Assembly: GCF_012927085.1 (NCBI RefSeq)
Contig: NZ_JABBFX010000003.1
Span: 930,001 to 994,000 of the forward strand
Source of the DNA: Ramlibacter agri
GTDB taxonomy: Bacteria > Pseudomonadota > Gammaproteobacteria > Burkholderiales > Burkholderiaceae_C
Direction: 5' to 3'
Length of the DNA: 64,000 nucleotides
Position 1 is the stretch's first letter. Each line of letters begins with the position of its first letter. Below the pieces are notes generated by a model. That model ran no database searches. It saw only the letters and a list, made by a program, of their open reading frames with translations, and was not told the DNA's origin. The translations under genes were made by a program, and so were the position numbers. This document shows, one piece after another, positions 18,401 through 25,150 of this stretch.

Positions 18401-19938
18401 GCGCCGTGAACGCGGCCTCGCTCACCGGCTTCACCACGCTGGCCAGCAGCGCCGCGGTGTCGAACAGCCAGTACGGCGAATCCAGCGTCGATGCCCGCGT
18501 CGATGGCGCCCAGCTGCGCATCCGCAGCGTGGACAGCTCCGTCGAGAGCTCGCAGCTGGCGATGAAGGACAACACGGTGAAGTCCCTGGCCGTGGGCGCA
18601 TCGGCGACCAACAGCCTCGACGTGCAGGCCACCGCGCTGCAAGGCACCGCGCCGGTGTACTACCCGGACGTCGTGTCGGTGATCGCTCCGCTGGCCATGG
18701 AGTCCACGCCCGCCGGCTACGCCGTCGTCAACAACCAGTCCCAGTGGGGCTCGGTGTCGGCGCGAACCGAAGCGTCGGTGCGCATGAACCTCTCGGGCTC
18801 CGGCCTGGAAGGCGGCACGGCGACCGTGTCGGGCAACGCGATCTCCGCCGTGGCGCAGGCCACCAGCGCCAGCAACACGCTGAACCTGGCCGGTACCACC
18901 ATCGGCAGCATCGGCGGCACCGTGAACAACAGCCAGTTCACCTCGGCCGACGTCTCCGCGGAGCAGGCTTCGCAGCCCCAGGCCGGCGGCAGCTTCGTGG
19001 TGCAGGCGGGCGGCGTCTACGCCGCGCCGCTGACGGTGAGCAACAACAGCGTGCTGGCGTCCGCCGGCCAGAACGAGGCCTTCAACAGCGCCAGCGCCAG
19101 CGGCGCCACCGTGGCCGGCCAGTTCAGCGTGCTGAACTCGCAGCAGGGCCAGGGCTCCGTCTCGGCGCATGCCGACACGGGCCTGGTGGGTGTCTCCGCC
19201 AGCGCGGCCTCCGGCAGCAGCCTCGCGGTGACCGGCAACACGGTTGCAGCGAAGGCAGCGTTCAACACGGCGACCAACAACCTGGCTGTCGAAGCCAGCG
19301 CCGCCAACGCGGCCGGCGGCTCGGTGAGCAACGTGCAGACGACGAACTCCGGCAACGGCACGGCCTCGGTCGGCAGCTATGAAGGCCGCGGCACGATCGT
19401 CGGCGTGAGCCAGGGCCTGAACGGCTACAGCCAGGGTGTCGCCCTCAACGGCGGCACGGCCAGCGTGAACGGCAATGCCATCAGCGCCGACGCCTCCGGC
19501 AACACCGCGGCCAACGCGCTGAGCGTGGCGGCCCCGGCGGCCACCGGCTACAGCTACGGCCCGGCGTGGTCGGTGCTGAACACGCAGGCCAACGCGGCTG
19601 CGCTGAACGCCACCGTCACCTATGGCGGCCTGTTCCTGAACGGCGCTTCGCTGCAAGGCAGCTCCGCGGCGGTCACCGGCAACACGGTGGCGGCCACGGC
19701 CAGCGGCAACACGGCCAGCAACTCCCTGAGCCTGGCGGGCACGCAGTCCGGCTACGGCCAGGGCGCGGCGATCAGCAACGTGCAGACCAACAGCGCCTCG
19801 ATCAGCGCCATGGTCCGCGGCGCGATGGTGGGCGTGGGCGCCGGCCTGGCCGGCGGCGGCAGCACGGTGGTGACCGGCAACAGCATCTCGGCGCAAGCCG
19901 TGGGCAACACCGCGGTCAACAAGCTCGTCGCCAAGTAA
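15457..19938 (+). CDS. HfaD-like giant repeat surface protein
   Basis: Secreted protein of 1,493 residues with a signal peptide (RRTILATACVLAAGAASAQ). The rest consists of about 18 diverged units of 70-110 residues, each with a core like VTGNTVAATASGNTASNSL followed by a SNVQTN-type segment. Periodic Asn/Gln/Gly/Ala/Ser with no Cys suggests a beta-solenoid or amyloid-like fibre. Position after the HfaA- and HfaB-like genes matches hfaD, whose product helps fix the holdfast to the cell; Caulobacter HfaD is much shorter. The GTG at 15457 is chosen because it begins the signal peptide, with GAAAG a few bases upstream. A strong intrinsic terminator follows. It is possibly the main structural adhesin, exported through the CsgG-like pore. 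Confidence 0.78.
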   Translation: MKKKSVQFRRTILATACVLAAGAASAQVSYPWGPSGTYNLSFGAASSQQLSLRDYILAITAPQENPESVSALIQAASAGGTFQGGSANGVTVGGNSIAAKATGSDNSSSADLALLRSGAEGQDGIGIATSQVRGNNSYPYGYGTQTEARVDGSHIGVDSYGMTPASVAIEGNAVSAAAVLNQSASIASGVVPAGYGASQAVASISSYSVEPSIGAAAQASTSNDGIIASTAGSVNVATYQSAQQAGVNAGSGASVRYTDVALQLGGGGTAEQGLSLKDNSISAGYAANSASNAVQATGGSTFATSAMVTNVQANGEGRYLPIPVGDEPLVPVTPGPLSFAAYGAEVPNATAQVESSRITADLGGYDEAGPTALAAALRLTGNSISATSTGNAAGARLADGTVQAGNSIVLDASTVGRSGYDSGYLGAGAQLHTDGSYSDASLYADLGLLNTQANSSTTLASRVYGSGVAANVDRLLSQAAVAISGNSLKADATGNLAGNLVDVKATDFGATVAAANVQSNDDTSISASQEESQVTVQGGGSGRKVTVGGSTTLANNTIAATAAGNIAATSVSVQATRLQSVDSESGSAMAIAQTWEGTYAGARGGVTASNLQSNTGSKQSIDASIYGGVVGADLTGSYYGETAGRPRLDSATIALTGNTIVAQATGNGAATGVSLAGTDGLVHAAVANAQSNDVRISATAMETGVFAQTGPAAGSTITVQGNAVGAAATANQASNTLSAQFANMDVSSSPYYYGDSIDGPGFYGNRAVQAIGSAQRNSADVTASNTSESGFATATVTGARGIIGSNVTVQGNQATATAAGNQVRNAIAIDAGSMGRQYGSGASIADISSTQDNYGSTQSVLAGYGQQLSIGAHVQGAMDSANVAVTGNTALATATANDASNKLAVTGGSLGQSSGYAMYGMPYSNATDFNLANQQSTDGPVQAQASDVRIAIERAGNRNDYVGGSTLAVNGNTIAAEARANSAVNAASLTGFTTLASSAAVSNSQYGESSVDARVDGAQLRIRSVDSSVESSQLAMKDNTVKSLAVGASATNSLDVQATALQGTAPVYYPDVVSVIAPLAMESTPAGYAVVNNQSQWGSVSARTEASVRMNLSGSGLEGGTATVSGNAISAVAQATSASNTLNLAGTTIGSIGGTVNNSQFTSADVSAEQASQPQAGGSFVVQAGGVYAAPLTVSNNSVLASAGQNEAFNSASASGATVAGQFSVLNSQQGQGSVSAHADTGLVGVSASAASGSSLAVTGNTVAAKAAFNTATNNLAVEASAANAAGGSVSNVQTTNSGNGTASVGSYEGRGTIVGVSQGLNGYSQGVALNGGTASVNGNAISADASGNTAANALSVAAPAATGYSYGPAWSVLNTQANAAALNATVTYGGLFLNGASLQGSSAAVTGNTVAATASGNTASNSLSLAGTQSGYGQGAAISNVQTNSASISAMVRGAMVGVGAGLAGGGSTVVTGNSISAQAVGNTAVNKLVAK
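15733..19930 (+). repeat. 18-copy degenerate repeat in the HfaD-like protein
   Basis: Cores of the form GN(T/S/A)-x-x-A-x-A-x-x-N-x-A-x-N recur at codons near 15733, 15961, 16288, 16591, 16906, 17113, 17420, 17611, 17881, 18109, 18361, 18562, 18829, 19036, 19228, 19468, 19672 and 19873. Spacing is about 70-110 residues, shorter toward the C-terminus. Confidence 0.8.
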
Positions 19939-19953
19939 GGCGCGTTGCGTGAG

Positions 19954-19991
19954 GGGGCCGGACGCCTGCAGGCGGGCCGGCCCTTTTTTTT
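19954..19991 (+). terminator. Intrinsic terminator after the hfaD-like gene
   Basis: GGGCCGG pairs with CCGGCCC around an inner CGCCTGCAGGCG palindrome and is followed directly by eight T residues. It lies 15 bases after the stop codon. It closes the Hfa-like transcription unit and separates it from the cyclase-homology gene at 20010. Confidence 0.9.
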
Positions 19992-20009
19992 CATTCGAAG
20001 GAGAACCCC

Positions 20010-20525
20010 ATGGCCCTGGCCTCCACCCCGGCGCTGCTCGAGGCCCTTGCCATCCGCGTGCGGCGCTGCCTGCCGCTCGCGGTCTGGCAGGAAGTGTTCG
20101 AACGGCAGCGAGGCTGCAATGTCCTGTTCGAGGAGCATCACCTGACGCTGCTGCATGCGGACCCCGAGGATCCCGTCACCGGCCCCGAAGCCGCGCTGCT
20201 GCAGCAAGGGCTGCGCGCGCTGGCCACCAGCTATCACGGCAAATCAGATTACAGCGCTGCCCCCAGCTCGCTGACCTTGTTCCGCCATCCGCAGCGCGCG
20301 TTGCGGATGGCGACCGCCTTGCGCCAGCGCGTGCAGGACATGCGCTTTCGCGTCGGCATCCACACCGCGCCCTGCCACCTGGGCATCTTCGAAGCCCAGG
20401 ACCGCCACTGGGTCGTCGTGCTCGGGCCGGAACGCGAGCGCGCGGCCTCGCTGGCCTGGAACGCCGCGGCCGGCGCCATGGCGGTCTGCCCCGCGAGCCG
20501 CCGCGCGCTGGGCGCGCCCGCCTGA
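20010..20525 (+). CDS. Degenerate nucleotide-cyclase-homology protein 1
   Basis: Cytoplasmic protein of 171 residues whose layout matches class III adenylate/guanylate cyclase domains: LTLLHAD aligns with the first-metal strand, LTLFRHPQRALRMATALRQ with the dimerisation helix region, and FRVGIHTAPCHLGIF with the GIHTG strand. Only one possible metal Asp remains. The second Asp and the Asn/Arg pair used for ATP turnover are missing, so it is probably catalytically inactive. It is paralogous to the protein at 21007-21648 over its whole length. AAGGAGA precedes the ATG. Sitting between the Hfa-like operon and a small membrane protein, it may be a signalling or binding partner; that role is inference. 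Confidence 0.8.
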   Translation: MALASTPALLEALAIRVRRCLPLAVWQEVFERQRGCNVLFEEHHLTLLHADPEDPVTGPEAALLQQGLRALATSYHGKSDYSAAPSSLTLFRHPQRALRMATALRQRVQDMRFRVGIHTAPCHLGIFEAQDRHWVVVLGPERERAASLAWNAAAGAMAVCPASRRALGAPA

Positions 20526-20593
20526 AGCCGGCACTGCTGCTTGCAATCGGCCCATGCCGCTCGGTTACGCTCGCAGGCTCATCAGGAGTACCG

Positions 20594-20848
20594 ATGGATT
20601 TTCTGAGCACCCTGCATACCGACGTGAAGCTGTTGCTCGTCGGCGGGGCACTGGCATTGCTGGCGGGCCTGTTCAGCGGCACCAAGAAGAACGAGCACCG
20701 CTACATGGCCGTCTTCGTCGCCCTGATGGTGATCGCCGGCGTGCGCTTCCACCAGCACAGCGCCCAGGACGATGCCGATCGCAGCGCCAGCACGGATGCG
20801 GCGGTCAACCAGATGAAGAGCGGCGGCCTGCGCTCCGCGCGCCGCTGA
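20594..20848 (+). CDS. Small predicted membrane protein
   Basis: Protein of 84 residues (MDFLSTLHTDVKLLLVGGAL...). Two hydrophobic segments (about residues 11-26 and 38-49) are separated by a basic loop FSGTKKNEHRY, with a polar Ser/Asp/Arg tail. CAGGAG lies 7 bases upstream of the ATG at 20594, deciding the start. It lies between the two cyclase-homology genes. I do not recognise a family. Confidence 0.72.
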   Translation: MDFLSTLHTDVKLLLVGGALALLAGLFSGTKKNEHRYMAVFVALMVIAGVRFHQHSAQDDADRSASTDAAVNQMKSGGLRSARR

Positions 20849-20949
20849 CTCCGGCGGCTTCAGCGCCGGCGCGGGCCGCGAGCTCGTGTATGCGAAAGGG
20901 CTAGGCAAATCACGGAGGCACGCCACGCGAACTCCCTAGCTTGCGCGAA

Positions 20950-20978
20950 TTGAAAGCGGTTGTAATCCGATGCATCAA
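20950..20978 (+). promoter_or_regulatory. Putative promoter shared with the hfaA-like operon
   Basis: TTGAAA (20950-20955), a 17-base spacer containing GTTGTAAT, CATCAA (20973-20978) and then TTCGTTGC. These match the block at 13405-13433 in order, spacing and much of the sequence. It starts 57 bases upstream of the GTG of the second cyclase-homology gene. The similarity suggests co-regulation with the Hfa-like operon. Confidence 0.5.
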
Positions 20979-21006
20979 TTCGTTGCCAAGCTCCTGGAGT
21001 CCGAAC

Positions 21007-21648
21007 GTGCAGCCTGATCCCGTGAGTCCCCAACTGGAAGAACTTTCCGCCCGCGTCCTGCGGTTCCTGCCGCGCAGCTTGTGGCACGAACTCTTCGTGG
21101 AAGGCAATGGAGACGGCGTGCGCTTCGAGGACTGCACCTTGACGCTGTTGTTCGCGCAGGCTTCGCGGCCGGTGCCGGAGCAGGCGGCGGCCCTGCTGCA
21201 GCGCGAGATGCGCTGGCTGGCGGGCAGCCACCAGGGCAAGGCCGACCCGAGCGCGGGCCCGGACCACCTCGTCATGTTCAAGAATCCGAAGGCGGCGTTG
21301 CGGATGGCCTTGGCCCTGCAGAACAGCGAACAGAACGTGCAGTTCAAGGTCGGCATCCATACCGGCCGCTGCACGCTGGCGCTGTTCGAGGCCGAAGGGC
21401 GCCAATGGGCGCTGGCCCTCGGCCCTGAGCGCGACGAAGCCATCGCCGTGTCCGCCAAGGCGGTGGCCGGCACGGTGATCATCTCGGGCGGCACGTGCAA
21501 GGCGCTGGGCGATGCGCTGGACGAGGAAGTGGGCGGCGCGCTCGTGTCCGAGGAGTTCGAGGGCGCGGAGCTGGTGCAGGCCACGGTCATCCTGCCGCCG
21601 AAGCCGACGGCTTTCCAGAGCAGCTTCGCCGGTCTCGGGCTGACGTAA
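21007..21648 (+). CDS. Degenerate nucleotide-cyclase-homology protein 2
   Basis: Protein of 213 residues, paralogous to the product of 20010-20525 (shared LPRSLWHELF / LPLAVWQEVF, LTLLFA, NPKAALRMALALQ and VGIHTGRC). The cyclase fold is recognisable, but the metal-binding Asp of the first strand is Gln (LLFAQ), the GDG motif is changed and the catalytic Asn/Arg pair is absent, so cyclase activity is unlikely. A C-terminal extension (SEEFEGAELVQATVILPP) is not present in its paralogue. The start is GTG at 21007, with CTGGAGT 6-7 bases upstream. A promoter-like block almost the same as that of the hfaA-like gene lies upstream. Confidence 0.82.
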   Translation: MQPDPVSPQLEELSARVLRFLPRSLWHELFVEGNGDGVRFEDCTLTLLFAQASRPVPEQAAALLQREMRWLAGSHQGKADPSAGPDHLVMFKNPKAALRMALALQNSEQNVQFKVGIHTGRCTLALFEAEGRQWALALGPERDEAIAVSAKAVAGTVIISGGTCKALGDALDEEVGGALVSEEFEGAELVQATVILPPKPTAFQSSFAGLGLT

Positions 21649-21670
21649 AGCCGGTGCGTATGATGAGGAC

Positions 21671-22024
21671 ATGTCCTACATGCTCCTCATCCACGAACCC
21701 ATCGGCCAGCGGGCCACGCGCACGCGCGCCGAAGGCGAAGCGGTGTACGCGCGCATGGGGCAATTTGCGGAAGGCCTGAAGCAGCGCGACCTGCTGCTGG
21801 CCGTCGAATCGCTGCAGAACGTCGACAAGGGCACGCGCGTACAGGTGCGCGCCGGCAAGGCGCAACTGCTGGACGGCCCGTTCGCCGAAGCCAAGGAAAT
21901 GGTCGGCGGCTTCTTCCTCCTGAATTGCAGGACGCGCGAAGAGGCGCTGGCCATCGCGCGCGAATGTCCCGCCGCCGAATGGGCGAGCGTCGAAGTCCGC
22001 GAATCCGGTCCCTGCTACCTCTGA
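21671..22024 (+). CDS. YCII/DGPF-domain protein 1
   Basis: Protein of 117 residues: MSYMLLIHEPIGQRATR at the N-terminus, and LLDGPFAEAKEMVGGFFLL with the DGPF signature that names this YCII-related family. TMSYM-type starts and a ferredoxin-like fold are usual; function is unknown, although such genes commonly accompany ECF42 sigma factors, one of which lies at 23780. GAGGA precedes the ATG. The stop is four bases from the convergent TPR gene. Confidence 0.9.
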   Translation: MSYMLLIHEPIGQRATRTRAEGEAVYARMGQFAEGLKQRDLLLAVESLQNVDKGTRVQVRAGKAQLLDGPFAEAKEMVGGFFLLNCRTREEALAIARECPAAEWASVEVRESGPCYL

Positions 22025-22028
22025 AGCC

Positions 22029-22757
22029 TCACTGCGCCGGCGGCTGCTGCTGGCGCACGCGGGCGATGTACTGCAGCTCGCCCGCCGCGCGCGGGTCGCG
22101 CGGATCCACTTCCAGGCATTGCCGGTACAGCTTCTCGGCTTCGTCCAGCTGCCTGCGTTCGACCAGCACGTAGGCCTGCGAACGCAGGGCGCGCGTCAGC
22201 TCCTGGTTGCGCACTTCGGGCGGCGAGAACTCGCGCGCCGCCTGCTCGGCGCGGGTGAAGGACTGCATGGCGGCGTCCATGTCGTGCAGCACCAGCTGGA
22301 CCTGGCCCAGCTCGGTCAGGACCATGGCATTGAGCGGCGCCAGTTCCACCGCCGCGGTCTCCGCGGCCAGCGCTTCGTTGGGACGCCCCAGGTCCAGCAG
22401 GGCATAGGCCTTCAGGTGGTAGGCATTGGCCCAGTTGCTGGAATAGACGCCGGCGCTGCCCGGCGCCTGGGCCTGGTTGCTGGCCACCTTCATGGTGTAG
22501 GCCAGCGTCTCCGGCGTCGAGCGCGCCGAGAACACGAAAGTCTTCGCGCCGCGGTAGCTCGCTTCGTAGGCGGCGATCACCTTGTCCAGCTCGGGCAGGG
22601 CCTGCTGCGGGCGGCCCGCCTTCAGCAGGCCGGCGCCCGCGACCAGGTTGCGGGACTGCTCCAGGTCCAGGCCGTCGGTCGCGGCGGGCCGCGCCTGGGG
22701 CCAGGCCGCGGACACGGCCAGCAGCAGCGGGAGCACCAGCAGGCGGGCAAGGCGCAT
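22029..22757 (-). CDS. Exported TPR-containing protein
   Basis: Protein of 242 residues with a signal peptide (RLLVLPLLLAVSAAWPQA), then helical repeats including QLVLHDMDAAMQSFTRAEQA and RRQLDEAEKLYRQCLEVDP, typical tetratricopeptide repeats. It is likely periplasmic. The start at 22757 is preceded by AAGGAGGAAGTG, a near-perfect ribosome-binding site; upstream in-frame ATGs would add a charged, unlikely extension. It is transcribed divergently from the second DGPF gene and shares a 161-base upstream region with it. No family-specific function recognised. Confidence 0.88.
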   Translation of the reverse strand: MRLARLLVLPLLLAVSAAWPQARPAATDGLDLEQSRNLVAGAGLLKAGRPQQALPELDKVIAAYEASYRGAKTFVFSARSTPETLAYTMKVASNQAQAPGSAGVYSSNWANAYHLKAYALLDLGRPNEALAAETAAVELAPLNAMVLTELGQVQLVLHDMDAAMQSFTRAEQAAREFSPPEVRNQELTRALRSQAYVLVERRQLDEAEKLYRQCLEVDPRDPRAAGELQYIARVRQQQPPAQ

Positions 22758-22843
22758 CACTTCCTCCTTGATGAAACTGCCGCGATGCTGGCTCATGCGC
22801 GGCGGGCTGTCATCCGGCCTAGGGTTTGTCCGGAGCGCTCGCC

Positions 22844-22870
22844 TGTCGATTTCGCCTCGACTCGTTCGTC
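22844..22870 (+). promoter_or_regulatory. Candidate ECF42-dependent promoter
   Basis: TGTCGA (22844-22849), a 17-base spacer and CGTC (22867-22870), 48 bases upstream of the ATG of the second DGPF gene. ECF42 sigma factors have been reported to recognise a TGTCGA -35 element and a CGA/TC-type -10 element (from memory). The site therefore fits autoregulation of the DGPF-VOC-sigma operon. Confidence 0.55.
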
Positions 22871-22918
22871 GTGCCAGCAAGAGCCGCGGATCGCCGCTTA
22901 GTCCACCAGGAGAGAACC

Positions 22919-23341
22919 ATGCGCTTCATGATCATCGTCAAGGCCACCGCGGACAGCGAAGCCGGACGCTTCCCGCCCAATCCCGAGCCGCTGTTCGCCG
23001 CCATGGCGGCCTACCACGAGGAGCTGGCCAAGGCCGGCGCGCTGCTCGATGCCTCCGGCCTGCAACCGAGCAGCACGGGCTGGCGCGTCCAATACGATGG
23101 CGGCAAGCGGAGCATCGTCGACGGGCCCTTCACCGAATCCAAGGAACTCATCGCCGGCTACACGCTGATCCAGGCGCGCAGCCGCGAGGAAGCCATGGAA
23201 TGGACGCGCCGCTACCCCAACCCGGTGGGCGAGGGCGTGCAGTGCCACATCGAGGTGCGCCAGCTCTACGAACTGGAAGATTTCGAAGGCAAGATCCAGC
23301 CCCAGACCGCGGACCGCTTCCGCGACATGGGCATGCAGTAA
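22919..23341 (+). CDS. YCII/DGPF-domain protein 2
   Basis: Protein of 140 residues: MRFMIIVKATADSEAG at the N-terminus and IVDGPFTESKELIAGYTLIQ, the DGPF signature. It is slightly longer than the protein at 21671, with a C-terminal VQCHIEVRQLYELEDFEG. CAGGAGAG precedes the ATG. It is the first gene of a tight run (20- and 7-base gaps) with the VOC protein and the ECF42 sigma factor, the arrangement known for ECF42 loci. Molecular function unknown. Confidence 0.92.
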   Translation: MRFMIIVKATADSEAGRFPPNPEPLFAAMAAYHEELAKAGALLDASGLQPSSTGWRVQYDGGKRSIVDGPFTESKELIAGYTLIQARSREEAMEWTRRYPNPVGEGVQCHIEVRQLYELEDFEGKIQPQTADRFRDMGMQ

Positions 23342-23361
23342 GAAGGAAAGGACAAGAAACG

Positions 23362-23772
23362 ATGGCCCGCAAGATTTTCGTCAACTTGGCCGTAAAGGAC
23401 ATGAAGCGCTCGCAAGCCTTCTTCCGCGCGCTCGGCTTCGACTTCAACCCGCAGTTCACCAACGAGCAGGGCGCCTGCATGGTGGTGTCCGAGGACATCT
23501 TCGTGATGCTGCTGGTGGAGCCCTTCTTCGCCACCTTCATCAAGAAGCCCATCTCCGACGCGAAGAAGGCCACCGAAGTGCTGGTCTGCCTGTCGTGCGA
23601 CAGCCGCGAGGAAGTGGACGCGCTCGTGAAGAAGGCGCTGGCCGCAGGCGGCACCGCGCCCAACGCGCCGCAGGACCACGGCTTCATGTACGGCCACGGC
23701 TTCGAGGACCTCGACGGCCACGTCTGGGAGCTGGTGTGGATGGATCCCAAGGCCGCGCCGCCGCAGGCTTGA
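23362..23772 (+). CDS. VOC-family (glyoxalase/bleomycin-resistance fold) protein
   Basis: Protein of 136 residues: MARKIFVNLAVKDMKRSQAFF, the typical first beta-alpha-beta unit, and a final GHGFEDLDGHVWELVWMDP with the Glu commonly used for metal binding. The family includes glyoxalases, dioxygenases and antibiotic-binding proteins; the reaction here is unknown. AGGAAAGGA lies upstream. It sits between a DGPF gene and the sigma factor and is probably part of the sigma-factor regulon. Confidence 0.93.
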   Translation: MARKIFVNLAVKDMKRSQAFFRALGFDFNPQFTNEQGACMVVSEDIFVMLLVEPFFATFIKKPISDAKKATEVLVCLSCDSREEVDALVKKALAAGGTAPNAPQDHGFMYGHGFEDLDGHVWELVWMDPKAAPPQA

Positions 23773-23779
23773 CCGCCCG

Positions 23780-25054
23780 ATGCATTCGGCCACCCACCAG
23801 GCGATCGCCGCCGTCTGGCGCATCGAGTCCGCGAAGATCGTCGCCGCGGTGGCGCGCATGGTGCGCGACATCGGCGTGGCGGAGGAACTGGCCCAGGACG
23901 CCCTGGTGGCCGCGCTGGAACACTGGCCCACGGAGGGCATCCCGGACAAGCCCGGAGCCTGGCTGATGACGACCGCGAAGCGCCGCGCGCTGGACCAGAT
24001 CCGCCGCAACAAGCTGCACGGCGAGAAGCTGGAGGAGCTGGGGCTGGACCTGGAGGCGCAGGAGGCGCTGGTGGTGCCGGACTTCGTCGACGCGCTCGAC
24101 GCGGCGCGGCAGGACGACATCGGCGACGACCTGCTGCGGCTGATCTTCACCGCCTGCCATCCGGTGCTGTCGCCGGATGCGCGGGCGGCGCTGACCTTGA
24201 AGCTGCTGGGCGGCCTGACGACGCACGAGATCGCCCGCGCCTACCTGGTGCCGGAGCCGACGATCGCGCAGCGCATCGTGCGCGCGAAGCGCACGCTGTC
24301 CGAAGCGAAGGTGCCCTACGAAGTGCCGCGCGGCGCCGAACTGCAGCCGCGCCTGGCCTCCGTGCTGGAGGTGATCTACCTCGTCTTCAACGAAGGCTAT
24401 ACCGCCACCGCCGGCGCCGACTGGATGCGGCCGGCGCTGGCGCAGGAAGCGCTGCGGCTGGCGCGCATGCTGGCGGAGCTGGCCGCGGGCGAAGCGGAGA
24501 CGCACGGCCTGGCGGCGCTGCTGGAACTGCAAGCCTCGCGCATGAACGCGCGCACGGACCGCGAGGGCCGGCCCATCCTGCTGCAGGACCAGGACCGCGC
24601 GCGCTGGGACCACCTGCTGATCCGCCGCGGCCTGGCCGCGTTGGCACAGGCGGAAGCGCTGGGCGGCGGCATCTACACCTTGCAGGCGGCCATCGCGGCC
24701 TGCCATGCACGCGCGCCGACGGCTGCCGACACCGACTGGGCGCGCATCGCGGCGATCTATTTCGAGCTGGCGCGCATCGTGCCGTCGCCGGTGGTGGAAC
24801 TCAATCGCGCCGTCGCCGTCGGCATGGCGCAGGGGCCGGCCGCGGGCCTGGAGATCATCGACCGCCTGCGCGCGGACAAGGCCTTGCGCAACTACCAGTG
24901 GCTGCCCAGCGTGCGCGGCGACCTGCTTTCGAAATTGGGTCGGCACGCCGAGGCGCGGGAAGAGTTCTTGCGGGCGGCGGAGCTGGCGGGGAACGAGCGG
25001 GAGCGGGAACTGCTGCTGGCGCGGGCGGACGCATCCCTGCGCGGGACCCTGTAG
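23780..25054 (+). CDS. ECF42-type RNA polymerase sigma factor
   Basis: Sigma-70-family factor of 424 residues. Region 2 is N-terminal (VRDIGVAEELAQDALVAALEHW ... PGAWLMTTAKRRALDQIRR). Region 4 is near residues 125-180 (ALTLKLLGGLTTHEIARAYLV, then ATIAQRIVRAK-like PTIAQRIVRAK). A long C-terminal extension (about 190-424, including VFNEGYTATAG and ELNRAVAVGMAQGP) has TPR-like helical repeats. This extension and the DGPF neighbours are the marks of ECF42; no anti-sigma gene is present, as usual for this group. The stop TAG is the first three bases of a palindromic repeat. Confidence 0.94.
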   Translation: MHSATHQAIAAVWRIESAKIVAAVARMVRDIGVAEELAQDALVAALEHWPTEGIPDKPGAWLMTTAKRRALDQIRRNKLHGEKLEELGLDLEAQEALVVPDFVDALDAARQDDIGDDLLRLIFTACHPVLSPDARAALTLKLLGGLTTHEIARAYLVPEPTIAQRIVRAKRTLSEAKVPYEVPRGAELQPRLASVLEVIYLVFNEGYTATAGADWMRPALAQEALRLARMLAELAAGEAETHGLAALLELQASRMNARTDREGRPILLQDQDRARWDHLLIRRGLAALAQAEALGGGIYTLQAAIAACHARAPTAADTDWARIAAIYFELARIVPSPVVELNRAVAVGMAQGPAAGLEIIDRLRADKALRNYQWLPSVRGDLLSKLGRHAEAREEFLRAAELAGNERERELLLARADASLRGTL

Positions 25055-25127
25055 GGTGCGCAGCTCTGCTGCGCACCGCGCGACACGGCCGCATGGTCAC
25101 AGGTGCGCAGCGGAGCTGCGCACCCTA
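25052..25127. repeat. Inverted repeat between convergent genes, bidirectional terminator candidate
   Basis: Two 26-base arms (25052-25077 and 25102-25127) are inverted copies with one mismatch; each arm also contains a smaller TGCGCAGC/GCTGCGCA hairpin. The sequence between the ECF42 gene and the convergent MFS gene consists of little else. It resembles mobile palindromic repeats common in betaproteobacteria and could stop transcription from both sides. The first arm supplies the sigma-factor stop codon. Confidence 0.75.
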
Positions 25128-25150
25128 CGAGTCCCGGTCCCGTCCGCGAA

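Noticed and set aside
15376..19896. Antisense open frame of about 1,506 codons opposite the HfaD-like gene
   Set aside because: Same cause: strong G/C third-position bias of a repetitive sense gene. No start region, domain or coding pattern of its own.
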